Origin: CAZPRY01 sp964589175 | GTDB taxonomy: Bacteria > Fidelibacterota > UBA2242 | Assembly (NCBI GenBank): GCA_964589175.1 | Contig: CAZPRY010000069.1 | Location: 1-15,001, forward strand | Length of the DNA: 15,001 bases | Direction: 5' to 3' | Part shown: piece after piece, positions 1 to 6,996 of the stretch | Layout of the letters: every line of letters begins with the position of its first letter | Position numbering within the stretch: position 1 is the stretch's first letter | Translations under genes and position numbers: made by a program | Notes under the pieces: model-generated | The model's database searches: none | Told to the model about the DNA's origin: nothing | What the model saw: only the letters and a program-made list of their open reading frames with translations

Positions 1-71
1 CAATTTAGCTCAAACATCGATTATCTCAAAATACTATTCTTTTGGGACAGCCCCAACATAATACGGATTAG

Positions 72-103
72 CAGTAGGGGCACGATGCATCGTGCCCCTA
101 CTG
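72..103. repeat. 32-bp perfect palindrome, hairpin-forming
   Basis: The arm CAGTAGGGGCACGATG is followed directly by its exact reverse complement, giving 16 paired bases per arm and no spacer. It lies 12 bp beyond the stop codon of the minus-strand surface protein gene. No T-run follows on either strand, so it is not a classical intrinsic terminator, though it could protect the 3' end of the mRNA. The core, a GTAGGGGC arm facing its complement, resembles short dispersed palindromes seen in many copies in environmental bacterial genomes; that comparison is from memory. Confidence 0.85.
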
Positions 104-114
104 TTTGATTGACC

Positions 115-3100
115 CTATTTCAGGAGCAGACACTTCTTTGTGTCGCTGAAATTCCTGCTGCTAATGCTGTACAGATAAACGCCGTTGGGCAGATCGGAAG
201 CGTCAAAACGGACGCTGTGAACTCCGGCTCCCATTTGCTCCTGCAGCAGCGTTCTGACCTTCTCACCGCGCAGGTTGAAGACCTCCAGCGTAACGAAATC
301 CCGGGTCGGTAGAGAGAAAGTGATTTCCGTACCGGGATTGAACGGGTTCGGATAGTTCTGCAGCAGCTCGAATTCATGCGGAATGACTTCGGCCTGCTGA
401 TCTACATCGGTCGCCACTGTGGCCGTAATGACGACATCGTCGATAAATTGGTAGAATTTATCCACGGAAATATTGTGGAACGCGATGTAAATCGATTGTC
501 CTGCGTAAGAAGACAGATATTCGTAGGTGAAAAGCGTCCAATTGGAAGCCGTATTTCGCACACTCATGATCGGATCACCGGCGAAATCGGCCACATCCGT
601 GCCGGTTGTTGAAATCCGCACATCGAAATCCTCCAGATACACGGAACTGTGCGATCTGGACCAGAATGTCAGTATTGCCGATTGGGTACCGGCCGGGATT
701 TGGATTTCCGGCGAAACCAGGTAGTCGTCATTGCCGATATTGTTGTAATAGATGCCGGCGCCGTGCAGACCGCTATGTGCCACCGTGTCGGCCGGAGCTT
801 CTTCGGAATAGATGCTCCAGTAGACCCCGTCGCTGTTATTATCGATGTACGACCAGTTGATCTCATCCCCTTCGAAGCCCTCACTAAGCAACGTGATTTC
901 GACTACACTGCTGCCGGTAACTTCGACGTAATTGGTTTTGGTTTCAGTAGCCTGGTTGCTGCCGTCGGAAACCGTCAGCGTCACCGTATAATTGCCCGGA
1001 TTTTGGTAAATATGAACCGGGTGAGTTTCAGTGCTGCTCTGCCCGTCGCCGAAATTCCATTGCGAGGAAGTGACACTCATGGCGGATTTCTTAGAGATAG
1101 CCTGACCCAGGGCGATACTTGGTTTGCCGCCTTTGGCGGAATTGTCTCCGCCCTTGGCGCCGGGCGCTGCGGACTGAATCACATTCACCAGGCTGATCTG
1201 GCCGGTGCTGCCGTCGATCGCGCAGACATTCCAGTAATCCCCTTCGCCGGTACTCGGAACCGGGATGGTCTGCAGTAAACCGTATTGATTGTAGATCTGG
1301 ACCACCGCGCCCGAGGTCCGTACTTCGCCCAGACCGGCATAGCGGTGAATGTAGTAGTAATACATCCCTGAATAGAGTTGATGGATCGTCATTGTTTCGG
1401 GTCCATAGCCCTGGGTGACGTCATAGTCGAGAATTGCGTACGGTGCGGATGTCGCGGAACCTTTGGAATTGTAATACACGGTGTACCAGGAGCCCTCGAT
1501 CTGTGGGGTCTTGAGATAGGAGTCCAGATCGCGCGGATCGGCGCCCCAGTTCAGAACAAAACGCAGGTTTCCGGCCGCCAGGATTGGCGAGAGCGATATA
1601 TCCAGGGTTTGCGTTTGATTGGCATACACGGAAACCTGGCTGTTGATATATTCGATGTAGCCTGTTGCCGTGGCCGTTACACGCTGGGCGCTGGAGCTGG
1701 ACAGATTCGAGAAATAAACCGCCAGCGGTGCGCCGCCCGAGCGCGGATTCGCACTGAAGTCGGCAATGAGCGTTCCGACCGGGACATTGTTGATCGTATA
1801 TTGACCGCTTGCATCCGTGGTGGTCGATAACCCGGCAACCGCGACCGTCGCGCCCTGAATCGGGCTACCATTTGTAGCATCCGCGACATGGCCGGTCAGC
1901 GTTCCTGTGCTGCCTGTCGAAGTCCCGGTAACCTGGATATAATCCGTCTTGGTCTTACTTACCTGGTAGCTGCCGTCATTCACCGTCAAAGTCACGGTAT
2001 AATAGCCCGGATCCTGATAGGCATGCGACGGATTCGTTTCGGCGGAGGTTTGCCCGTCTCCGAAATTCCACAGACGCGAGGTAACTTCCATCTTGGCCCT
2101 TTGACGTGGGGAAGTTCCCAGTGAGGCGATTTCCGGTTTCTTCGCTTCGCGGATCAGCTGCGCGCCGCCTTTGGAGCCCGGAGCGCTGGACTGGATCTGG
2201 TTCACCAGCGTGATCTGCCCGGTGCTGCCGTTGATTGTACAAACGTTCCAGTAATCGCCCTCTCCGCTGGTTGGGACTTGTACCGTCTGCAGCAGTCCGT
2301 ATTGATTGTAGATTTGGATCACCGCGCCGGATGTGCTGACATATCCGCTGCCGGTGTAGCGATGTATATAGTAATAATAGGTGCCCGCATATAACTGGTG
2401 GATCGTGACGGTTTCGGGGCCGTAACCCTGGGTAACGTCGTGATCGAGGATCGCATACGGCGCAGCGGAGACCGAGCCTTTGTTATTGTAATAAACCGTA
2501 TACGGGTATCCTTCGATCTGCGGGGTCCTGAGGTACGAGTCCAGGTCGCGCGGATCGGCGCCCCAGTTGAGTACGAAACGCAGACTACCGGCACTGAGTG
2601 TCGGAGAAAGCGAGATGTCCAGGGTTTGGGTTTGATCGGATTCAATCGTCACCTGGTTATTGACATATTCGATATAGCCGCTTGCGACGGCGGTCACGCG
2701 CTGGGCGCCGGAGCTGGATTGGTCGGTAAAATAGACCGTCAACGGCGCGTCGCCGACTTTGGGACTGGCGGTAAAATCGGCGAGGATGGTGCCGGGCGGT
2801 ACATTTGCGATCGTATATCTGCCGTCGGAGTCCGTGGTGGTGGATAAATCGGCGATGCTGACTGTCGCGCCCTGGATGGGATTGCCGTTGGTGGCATCCG
2901 TAATCCGGCCCGTCAATGTTCCGGTGCCGCCGGTGCTTCCGCCGCTCAGCGGCGCTCCGCTAACCCAGGCCGGACTATTCTGGAGGCTGCCGTGGTTGCT
3001 TCCCTTGGAATCCGAAGCCGTTAATCCCGTGCCTTCGTTGAATTTCCAGTAGGAAACCAGGTTGGCATAATTGGGGTGGGAACTGCTGACTTCGGAATTC

Positions 3101-3714
3101 TTCCATGTCTGCAGCGTGGCGGCGCTCAGATTCGTATTCCAGATCCGCACTTCATCAATCATGCCGTCGAAGTGGGCCGATTCATTGTCGTCCTGGTATT
3201 TGCCGATCCAGAGATCGTTGGCGGGACTGTAACCGATGTTTCCGCTGGCCGGAGTGCTGGCAACCTCAACCCCGTCGACATAGAGTTTGGCGGTACTGCC
3301 GTCGTAGACACCGGCGATGTGATGCCAGGTGTTCTGGGTGACTACGGCGTAACAACTGCTCCACCAGGCCGAGGTATTATCGGTTCTTACGATGAATTCA
3401 ACGGCATTCGTGACCTGCCAGGAGTTGGTCAGTCCATAACCGCTTTCGTTATATCCGGTATCGAAAATGTTGTTGATAATTCCCGCTTCAACGACATAGG
3501 ACCGGATATTGACCCAGGCTTCGAGCGTAAGTCGGTTGGTCATATGCAGGGAGGCGTTATCAGAAACCTGCACGAAATCGAGGGTATTGTGGTCAAAATC
3601 GAGAGCATAGTTGCTCTTGGCCCCGGTCTGCGCGAAACCGGGGGTGCTCCAGATAAAGATTGAGAAGAGTACTAGGCAAAATGTGATTAATGCAGTGCAA
3701 CGGTCGCGTTTCAT
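115..3714 (-). CDS. T9SS-exported multidomain surface protein (LamG, duplicated CPD/PKD/YfaP-like module, cleaved-adhesin-like, sorting domain)
   Basis: A 1199-residue secreted protein. Residues 1-28 form a signal peptide (basic start, hydrophobic core, cleavage expected after GFA). Residues 36-255 look like a LamG/concanavalin-type domain. Residues 264-597 and 603-934 are two copies of one module, offset by 339 residues. Each copy has a carboxypeptidase-D regulatory-like domain (GATVSIADLSTTTDSDG), PKD pieces (ADFTASP...APLTVYFTD and WNFGDGQTS...YTVTLTV) and a YfaP/DUF2135-like domain (LNWGADPRDLDSYL...GYGPET). Residues 944-1098 resemble a cleaved-adhesin/choice-of-anchor-J domain with a DxDD-like end. 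Residues 1113-1199 are the type A sorting domain (NYPNPFNPGTEI, ending KKCLLLK). The ATG is preceded by AGGAGA at 6-bp spacing. From the family, the role is export by type IX secretion and attachment or release at the cell surface, perhaps in carbohydrate or protein adhesion; no catalytic motif is visible. It stands alone, with its own promoter. Confidence 0.93.
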   Translation of the reverse strand: MKRDRCTALITFCLVLFSIFIWSTPGFAQTGAKSNYALDFDHNTLDFVQVSDNASLHMTNRLTLEAWVNIRSYVVEAGIINNIFDTGYNESGYGLTNSWQVTNAVEFIVRTDNTSAWWSSCYAVVTQNTWHHIAGVYDGSTAKLYVDGVEVASTPASGNIGYSPANDLWIGKYQDDNESAHFDGMIDEVRIWNTNLSAATLQTWKNSEVSSSHPNYANLVSYWKFNEGTGLTASDSKGSNHGSLQNSPAWVSGAPLSGGSTGGTGTLTGRITDATNGNPIQGATVSIADLSTTTDSDGRYTIANVPPGTILADFTASPKVGDAPLTVYFTDQSSSGAQRVTAVASGYIEYVNNQVTIESDQTQTLDISLSPTLSAGSLRFVLNWGADPRDLDSYLRTPQIEGYPYTVYYNNKGSVSAAPYAILDHDVTQGYGPETVTIHQLYAGTYYYYIHRYTGSGYVSTSGAVIQIYNQYGLLQTVQVPTSGEGDYWNVCTINGSTGQITLVNQIQSSAPGSKGGAQLIREAKKPEIASLGTSPRQRAKMEVTSRLWNFGDGQTSAETNPSHAYQDPGYYTVTLTVNDGSYQVSKTKTDYIQVTGTSTGSTGTLTGHVADATNGSPIQGATVAVAGLSTTTDASGQYTINNVPVGTLIADFSANPRSGGAPLAVYFSNLSSSSAQRVTATATGYIEYINSQVSVYANQTQTLDISLSPILAAGNLRFVLNWGADPRDLDSYLKTPQIEGSWYTVYYNSKGSATSAPYAILDYDVTQGYGPETMTIHQLYSGMYYYYIHRYAGLGEVRTSGAVVQIYNQYGLLQTIPVPSTGEGDYWNVCAIDGSTGQISLVNVIQSAAPGAKGGDNSAKGGKPSIALGQAISKKSAMSVTSSQWNFGDGQSSTETHPVHIYQNPGNYTVTLTVSDGSNQATETKTNYVEVTGSSVVEITLLSEGFEGDEINWSYIDNNSDGVYWSIYSEEAPADTVAHSGLHGAGIYYNNIGNDDYLVSPEIQIPAGTQSAILTFWSRSHSSVYLEDFDVRISTTGTDVADFAGDPIMSVRNTASNWTLFTYEYLSSYAGQSIYIAFHNISVDKFYQFIDDVVITATVATDVDQQAEVIPHEFELLQNYPNPFNPGTEITFSLPTRDFVTLEVFNLRGEKVRTLLQEQMGAGVHSVRFDASDLPNGVYLYSISSRNFSDTKKCLLLK

Positions 3715-4020
3715 CTTATTTCTCCTGTCTGTTTTTGGGGATGCATGGCAAAAGATTTTGTTTGGGGTGTAGTTTAGGCTATACTGTGCTGAGTACGTGG
3801 TTATATATCCGCCCTATATTATTTGTGTAAAAATACAGGTATCCGGCATCATTGTCAAGTAGACTTCGGATCAAGGTATTTTTATTTTACCGGATTAGAG
3901 AGCGCTGTGATTTTCGGCAAGTTATTTTGTAGCCTGCCGATTTTACTATACGATGTATTCGAAGCGGAGGTGTAAAAATGCGTCAGCTACTTGGATCTGA
4001 CCAAACATTAATTCGCTTGA
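3715..4020. other. 306-bp intergenic region between the methyltransferase and the surface protein gene
   Basis: AT-rich non-coding stretch. It holds the ribosome binding site and probable promoter of the surface protein gene on the minus strand, and on the plus strand a Shine-Dalgarno-preceded 22-codon reading frame that begins at 3978. No terminator hairpin was found for the methyltransferase, whose stop is at 4021. Confidence 0.6.
3830..3858 (-). promoter_or_regulatory. Probable sigma70-type promoter of the 1199-residue surface protein gene
   Basis: Read on the minus strand, a perfect -35 TTGACA (3853-3858) is followed after exactly 17 bp by TATTTT (3830-3835, 4 of 6 matches to TATAAT). 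Transcription would start near 3822, giving a leader of about 110 nt. The hexamers and spacing are seen directly; promoter activity is inferred, and the sigma factor preference of this lineage is unknown. Confidence 0.5.
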
Positions 4021-4046
4021 TCATTTATCGTCAGAACACCGGGTAA
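3978..4046 (+). CDS. Possible 22-residue small protein, doubtful
   Basis: An ATG at 3978 follows GGAGGTG with 5 bases between them, one of the strongest Shine-Dalgarno matches in the window. The frame encodes MRQLLGSDQTLIRLIIYRQN plus two residues and stops with TAA. It overlaps antisense the last 26 bp of the methyltransferase gene. A TATACG at 3947-3952 could be a -10 box, but no well-spaced -35 is present. No family is recognised. It may be a chance frame, a leader peptide with nothing downstream, or the remnant of a lost gene. Confidence 0.2.
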   Translation: MRQLLGSDQTLIRLIIYRQNTG

Positions 4047-4599
4047 AGACATTAAAGGATTGAGTCGGTAAAAACGAGAAGGATGCCAGCCTCTCAAAGC
4101 CGGCTTCCTGCATGTTCTGTAATATCCTTTCTTCGGGAGTATAATGCCCGAACAGGCTGTGGAAATTGAAGCCGTCTCGCTTCCAGTAGTCGATAATCGC
4201 AAGGCGCCCGCCCGGTTTCAGGAATCTTTTCATTACACTGAAATAGGACACGGAATCGCCGATATGGTGAAAGACGTTCCGCAGAAAAATCAGATCGATT
4301 TCACCTTCCGGCAGACATAATTCTCCATTGAAATAGAGCGATGCCTCGATATTATCAAGACCTCTGGCACGCGCCTCTTCAATGACCGAATCCAGCAATT
4401 TTTTGTCTTTATCGACAGCAAAGACTCTGCCGGCCGGGCCGACGCACTGCGCGAATTCAAAGCTGAAGTGTCCTCCGCCCGAGCCGATATCGGCGACCGC
4501 TTCACCGTTTTTTAGTTTCAGGGATTGGACGATCTCATCACCCCGGCTATCGGGAGCGGCGGCTTTACGGTTGTACTTGTTGGCTTGTAGGGTACTCAT
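4021..4599 (-). CDS. Class I SAM-dependent methyltransferase
   Basis: A 192-residue protein with a Methyltransf_11/UbiE-like Rossmann fold. SAM-binding motif I is VADIGSGGGHF at residues 35-45. The acidic end of the second strand is FAVDKD (60-65). The FLRNVFHHI stretch (105-113) and the post-motif LKPGGRLAIIDYW (127-139) are typical of small-molecule methyltransferases. The ATG at 4599 is preferred over an upstream in-frame ATG at 4650, because the longer form would run through the hairpin at 4632-4659 and GGAA sits 7 bases before the chosen start. The substrate cannot be told: similar proteins methylate quinones, arsenite or small acids, and the specificity region (140-192) matches nothing I recognise. 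The gene lies downstream of the sigma factor/membrane protein pair on the same strand but is separated by the hairpin. It stops with TGA, which shows that TGA is used as a genuine stop here. Confidence 0.88.
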   Translation of the reverse strand: MSTLQANKYNRKAAAPDSRGDEIVQSLKLKNGEAVADIGSGGGHFSFEFAQCVGPAGRVFAVDKDKKLLDSVIEEARARGLDNIEASLYFNGELCLPEGEIDLIFLRNVFHHIGDSVSYFSVMKRFLKPGGRLAIIDYWKRDGFNFHSLFGHYTPEERILQNMQEAGFERLASFSFLPTQSFNVFTRCSDDK

Positions 4600-4631
4600 G
4601 ATATTATTCCAAGGATGAAGAATTGGGAAAT

Positions 4632-4659
4632 ATCCTCCCCGCGGGGTCACGGGGAGGAT
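4632..4659 (-). terminator. Hairpin after the His-rich membrane protein gene, probable terminator or attenuator
   Basis: ATCCTCCCCG and CGGGGAGGAT pair perfectly over 10 bp around an 8-base loop. It begins 6 bp after the stop codon of the minus-strand membrane protein gene and ends 32 bp before the methyltransferase ATG. On the minus strand the stem is followed by ATATTTCCC, a weak T-run, so termination may be partial. The same GGGAGGAT word recurs at the 42-bp repeat near 12532 and, inverted, near 9363. Confidence 0.6.
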
Positions 4660-4665
4660 TGTTCG

Positions 4666-4995
4666 TTAGTTTTGCGTCTCTTCCTGGTCACTGTGGGACT
4701 GCGGTTCGGCGAAACGCTCTTTCATATTCTTCTTGAATTTGTCGCGCCAGTAATCGTCGTGCTTATGTCCGTGGGGGTGTCCATGGCCCGCTTTGAACAG
4801 AATGTGGGCCAGCAAGACCAGTCCCCAGGCCTGCCAGTAGGTGATAACGCCCAGCCCGAAAATGGCCGGCATCAGCCAGTTCCAGAGTAGCATTACGAAA
4901 AAACCGAACAGAAAAGCAAAACCGATGGCAAGGATAATTCCGCCAATGATCCAGGGAAGGCGGTGAGTGGGGCAGTGATTTTTGAAGGGGTGCAT
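4666..4995 (-). CDS. Small His-rich two-helix membrane protein, uncharacterised FCB-type family
   Basis: A 109-residue protein. Two hydrophobic segments (about 15-37 and 48-67) are joined by WNWLMPAIFGLGVITYWQA. A cytoplasmic or periplasmic tail follows with alternating histidines at 71, 73, 75, 77 and 79, then a charged, probably helical stretch. I recall the pattern VMLLWN.LMPAIFG...ITYWQA.GLL.L..ILF as a recurrent uncharacterised family in Bacteroidetes-related genomes; no function is known to me. The start at 4995 is fixed by AGGAGA 7 bases upstream; a longer in-frame form would overlap the sigma gene. It begins 19 bp after the sigma factor stop, so the two are very likely co-transcribed. 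The His tail suggests metal binding, and the position suggests a partner or antagonist of the sigma factor; both are inference. Confidence 0.8.
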   Translation of the reverse strand: MHPFKNHCPTHRLPWIIGGIILAIGFAFLFGFFVMLLWNWLMPAIFGLGVITYWQAWGLVLLAHILFKAGHGHPHGHKHDDYWRDKFKKNMKERFAEPQSHSDQEETQN

Positions 4996-5014
4996 TGCAT
5001 TTTCTCCTGATTTT

Positions 5015-5554
5015 TTACAGTTCGTGAATGATTTGCTTGAGCTCGATGAGGCGCTTTTGCAGAAAGTGGATGGCATAGCGTTTCCGGGCTAGGAGGGTGT
5101 TGAGGGGAACGCCTTCGATCGCGGCGATCTCCCTGAAGGGGATGCCTTCGATGGATTGCAGTACGATGACCGTGCGTTGCTCGATAGGGAGCTCTTCGAG
5201 AGCCTCCCAGAGAGCGTCCATCACCAGGGAGCGCGTGTGTTCATCCAGGGCGCGAATCTCGCTGTCGTCAACCAGCGCCTGGAGCGTCATCTGCTCCACA
5301 ATCGGATTCAACACCGGTTCTTTCTTCTTGCGATACCAGTCGATGATCCTGTTTTTCGCAACCGCGTAGAGCCAGCCGGCCAGATTTTCGACCGGTTCCA
5401 GGACATTCACACTTGCGACCGCCTGGTAGAAAACATCCTGCAGGATGTCCTCGGCATCCTCATTTCTGCGGACTTTCGACCGGATAAAAGCCAAAAGGCC
5501 CTGATGTTCCCGGCGGTAGCTGTCTGCGATCTTCTGTGTCAAAATTGCCTCCAT
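5015..5554 (-). CDS. ECF-type sigma-70 family RNA polymerase sigma factor
   Basis: A 179-residue two-domain sigma factor. Region 2 spans about residues 17-79, with EDAEDILQDVFYQAV and the core-binding/-10 helix LAGWLYAVAKNRIIDWYR. Region 4 spans about 116-169, with LPIEQRTVIVLQSIEGIPFREIA and a helix-turn-helix ending NTLLARKRYA. Region 3 is absent and the linker is short, as in ECF (group 4) factors. I chose the ATG at 5554, because 39 further in-frame residues upstream do not resemble the family; its ribosome site (AAAGATG) is weak. The gene after it encodes the His-rich membrane protein, in the place where an anti-sigma factor is usual, but that protein has no recognisable anti-sigma domain. 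The 147-bp upstream gap to the rhodanese gene could hold its promoter; I saw no convincing one. Confidence 0.92.
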   Translation of the reverse strand: MEAILTQKIADSYRREHQGLLAFIRSKVRRNEDAEDILQDVFYQAVASVNVLEPVENLAGWLYAVAKNRIIDWYRKKKEPVLNPIVEQMTLQALVDDSEIRALDEHTRSLVMDALWEALEELPIEQRTVIVLQSIEGIPFREIAAIEGVPLNTLLARKRYAIHFLQKRLIELKQIIHEL

Positions 5555-5701
5555 AACATCTTTAATGACGAACGAGGAGGAAAAATATTGTATTGCACGG
5601 GCTAATTTAGGAAAAAAAAGATGGAAATGCCGAGGCGTATTTACGCTGTGCTCCGGAAGATAACGCAGCAAATATTCGGATTGTTTTATCTGAGCGTGGT
5701 T

Positions 5702-6124
5702 TTATTCAAGCGATTGCTTAGCAGCTTCCCATTTGCCCAGGCCGCCTTCCAGGTTGAAAACCTGCTCGAAGCCCTTCGCCTTCATCAGGTTCATGGCCCG
5801 GGCGCTCCGGATACCTACGTAGCAATAAACCAGGTAGGTAGCGGACTTATCCAGCGCCTCAATCCGATCTGCAAAATCGGGTGATTTAATCGGGATGTTC
5901 AGGGCGCCGTCCAGGTGCCCGGCATTGTATTCCTCCGCACCGCGCACATCGAGAATCACAAAATCCGGATCGTCCGTATGGCGATGAATCAGGGCCTCAG
6001 CCCGATTGGGAGAGATGTCGGTAAACGGGCGCATGGACGCACAGTGCGGAAGCAGGCAGATCAGCGTTGACAGACCCAGAAGAATGATAATCTGATTAAT
6101 TTTGGACTTATTTTTGGTTCTCAT
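5702..6124 (-). CDS. Membrane-anchored single-domain rhodanese
   Basis: A 140-residue protein. Residues 1-28 form a short basic start and hydrophobic segment ending LICLLPHC, which could be a lipoprotein signal with Cys28 as the lipidated residue; the LPHC box is not canonical, so an uncleaved anchor is also possible. The rhodanese fold follows: VILDVRGAEEYNAGHLDGA (57-75), active loop CYVGIRSARAM with catalytic Cys101 and Arg106, and GFEQVFNLEGGLGKWE (118-133). These enzymes bind sulfane sulfur as a cysteine persulfide, and an exported form probably handles thiosulfate or persulfide outside the cytoplasm. The ATG at 6124 has AGGA upstream at 7-bp spacing; a longer frame to 6241 would bury the signal peptide. 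It is divergent from the XRE regulator gene, so the two may share control. Confidence 0.9.
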   Translation of the reverse strand: MRTKNKSKINQIIILLGLSTLICLLPHCASMRPFTDISPNRAEALIHRHTDDPDFVILDVRGAEEYNAGHLDGALNIPIKSPDFADRIEALDKSATYLVYCYVGIRSARAMNLMKAKGFEQVFNLEGGLGKWEAAKQSLE

Positions 6125-6155
6125 AACTCCGTCCTGATGATGTTCAAGTATCGTT

Positions 6156-6185
6156 ATTTTAATACGGTCGTCTTCAATAAGGCAA
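6156..6185 (-). promoter_or_regulatory. Probable promoter of the rhodanese gene
   Basis: On the minus strand TTGCCT (6180-6185, 4 of 6 matches) and TAAAAT (6156-6161, 5 of 6) are separated by 18 bp, placing a start near 6149 and a leader of about 25 nt before the ATG at 6124. The elements are seen; function is inferred. Confidence 0.4.
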
Positions 6186-6270
6186 TAATTTTCGGTTTTA
6201 GATAGTCTAAGACCGGATGCCGCGTAGAGATCCCGGACCATCAGCGGTACTTTGTATAACTTTGCAGTTT

Positions 6271-6501
6271 AAACGGATAATGATCATAAATAAGCGATAT
6301 AAATGGTAATGCAAACGAATAATTATATATCTCTCCATAATTATATCATAGGTCACGCGTACATATTCATATAGTAAACGAATATATGTATAGATTACAA
6401 GTGATATTGAATATCTTAAAAGATATATATTGTATCATAAACGGATATTTTGCTTGTATAAACGGTGAATAATCTTAATATAACGGATAACTACTTAAAA
6501 G
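6271..6501 (+). repeat. Degenerate array in 21-bp register (AAACGGAT-like motif), possible operator array
   Basis: The motif AAACG(G/A)AT, or close variants, begins at 6271, 6313, 6376, 6439, 6460 and 6481. All spacings (42, 63, 63, 21, 21) are exact multiples of 21 bp. Intermediate 21-bp cells, such as 6292 with AAGCGATA, are more decayed and AT-rich. The array fills the divergent region between the rhodanese and XRE genes and ends just before the XRE ribosome site. Twenty-one base pairs equals two helical turns, so all motifs lie on one face of the DNA. This suits cooperative regulator binding or intrinsic bending. Iterons of a replication origin are an alternative, but no Rep gene is present. 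Confidence 0.75.
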
Positions 6502-6512
6502 GCGGAGAGATC

Positions 6513-6863
6513 ATGCTACGCTACAATTTTGACAGGATTTTCAAGGCGCGCGGGATCACCCGACCCTTCAGCTACCTGATGCAATCCGGCTTTTCCGACA
6601 ATATCGCTACCAAATTGAAGAACAACCGGGCTAAAAGGCTGGATTTGGAGACCGTGGAGCGTTTATGTTTACTGTTTAAATGTACGCCCAATGATCTGAT
6701 GGAATGGATACCGGATAAGGACTTCGAAAACGACGGCGAGCACCCGCTCAACGCGATCCGGCAGAGCAATAAGGAATTGGATATCGCCCGCACGCTGAGT
6801 TCGATCCCGCTGGCCCGGCTGGAGGAAATCGACGAGCTGATCCGCGAGAAGCTAAAAGAGTAG
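6513..6863 (+). CDS. XRE/Cro-type helix-turn-helix regulator (HTH_26-like)
   Basis: A 116-residue protein. Residues 1-62 form a Cro/C1-type helix-turn-helix of the HTH_26 kind: FDRIFKARGI, then SGFSDNIATKLKNNRAKRL as the recognition region, then LETVERLCLLFKCTPNDLMEW. Residues 63-116 are a linker and a charged, probably coiled helix (LARLEEIDELIREKLKE) that could mediate dimerisation. The start at 6513 is preferred, because GGCGGAGAG lies just upstream and the fold begins there; a GTG start at 6465 would extend into the repeat array. Regulators of this family usually bind their own promoter, and the phased array that ends at this gene is an obvious candidate site. Its targets may include the divergent rhodanese gene. 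Signal and ligand are unknown. Confidence 0.85.
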   Translation: MLRYNFDRIFKARGITRPFSYLMQSGFSDNIATKLKNNRAKRLDLETVERLCLLFKCTPNDLMEWIPDKDFENDGEHPLNAIRQSNKELDIARTLSSIPLARLEEIDELIREKLKE

Positions 6864-6945
6864 TGCCGCGGAAATCCGAAGTAATACGCCATTGTATCAA
6901 GGGTGCATTGTTGTGGATTATTGTATCTAAATTTTTCCTAATCCC

Positions 6946-6982
6946 GGGAGAAGCGCCCATCCCGGCGACAGGCACTTCTCCC
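6946..6982. terminator. 12-bp hairpin between convergent XRE and 46-residue protein genes
   Basis: GGGAGAAGCGCC (6946-6957) pairs with GGCACTTCTCCC (6971-6982) with a single mismatch around a 13-base loop. It lies between two convergent genes, 83 bp after the XRE stop and 15 bp past the stop of the minus-strand small gene. Neither side has a strong T-run, so it may act as a bidirectional but imperfect terminator or mRNA 3'-end barrier. Confidence 0.55.
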
Positions 6983-6996
6983 GATCATCGAAATGA

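Noticed and set aside
649..1278. 209-codon and other plus-strand frames (376-3663) opposite the first surface protein
   Set aside because: The minus frame has continuous repeated domains; the plus frames repeat only because the DNA is duplicated.
4600..4650. Longer methyltransferase start at 4650
   Set aside because: The extra 17 codons run through the terminator-like hairpin and have no better ribosome site; the family fold begins after 4599.
6271..6501. CRISPR array or plasmid iterons
   Set aside because: The cells are contiguous, short and degenerate with no unique spacers and no cas genes, and no Rep protein is adjacent.
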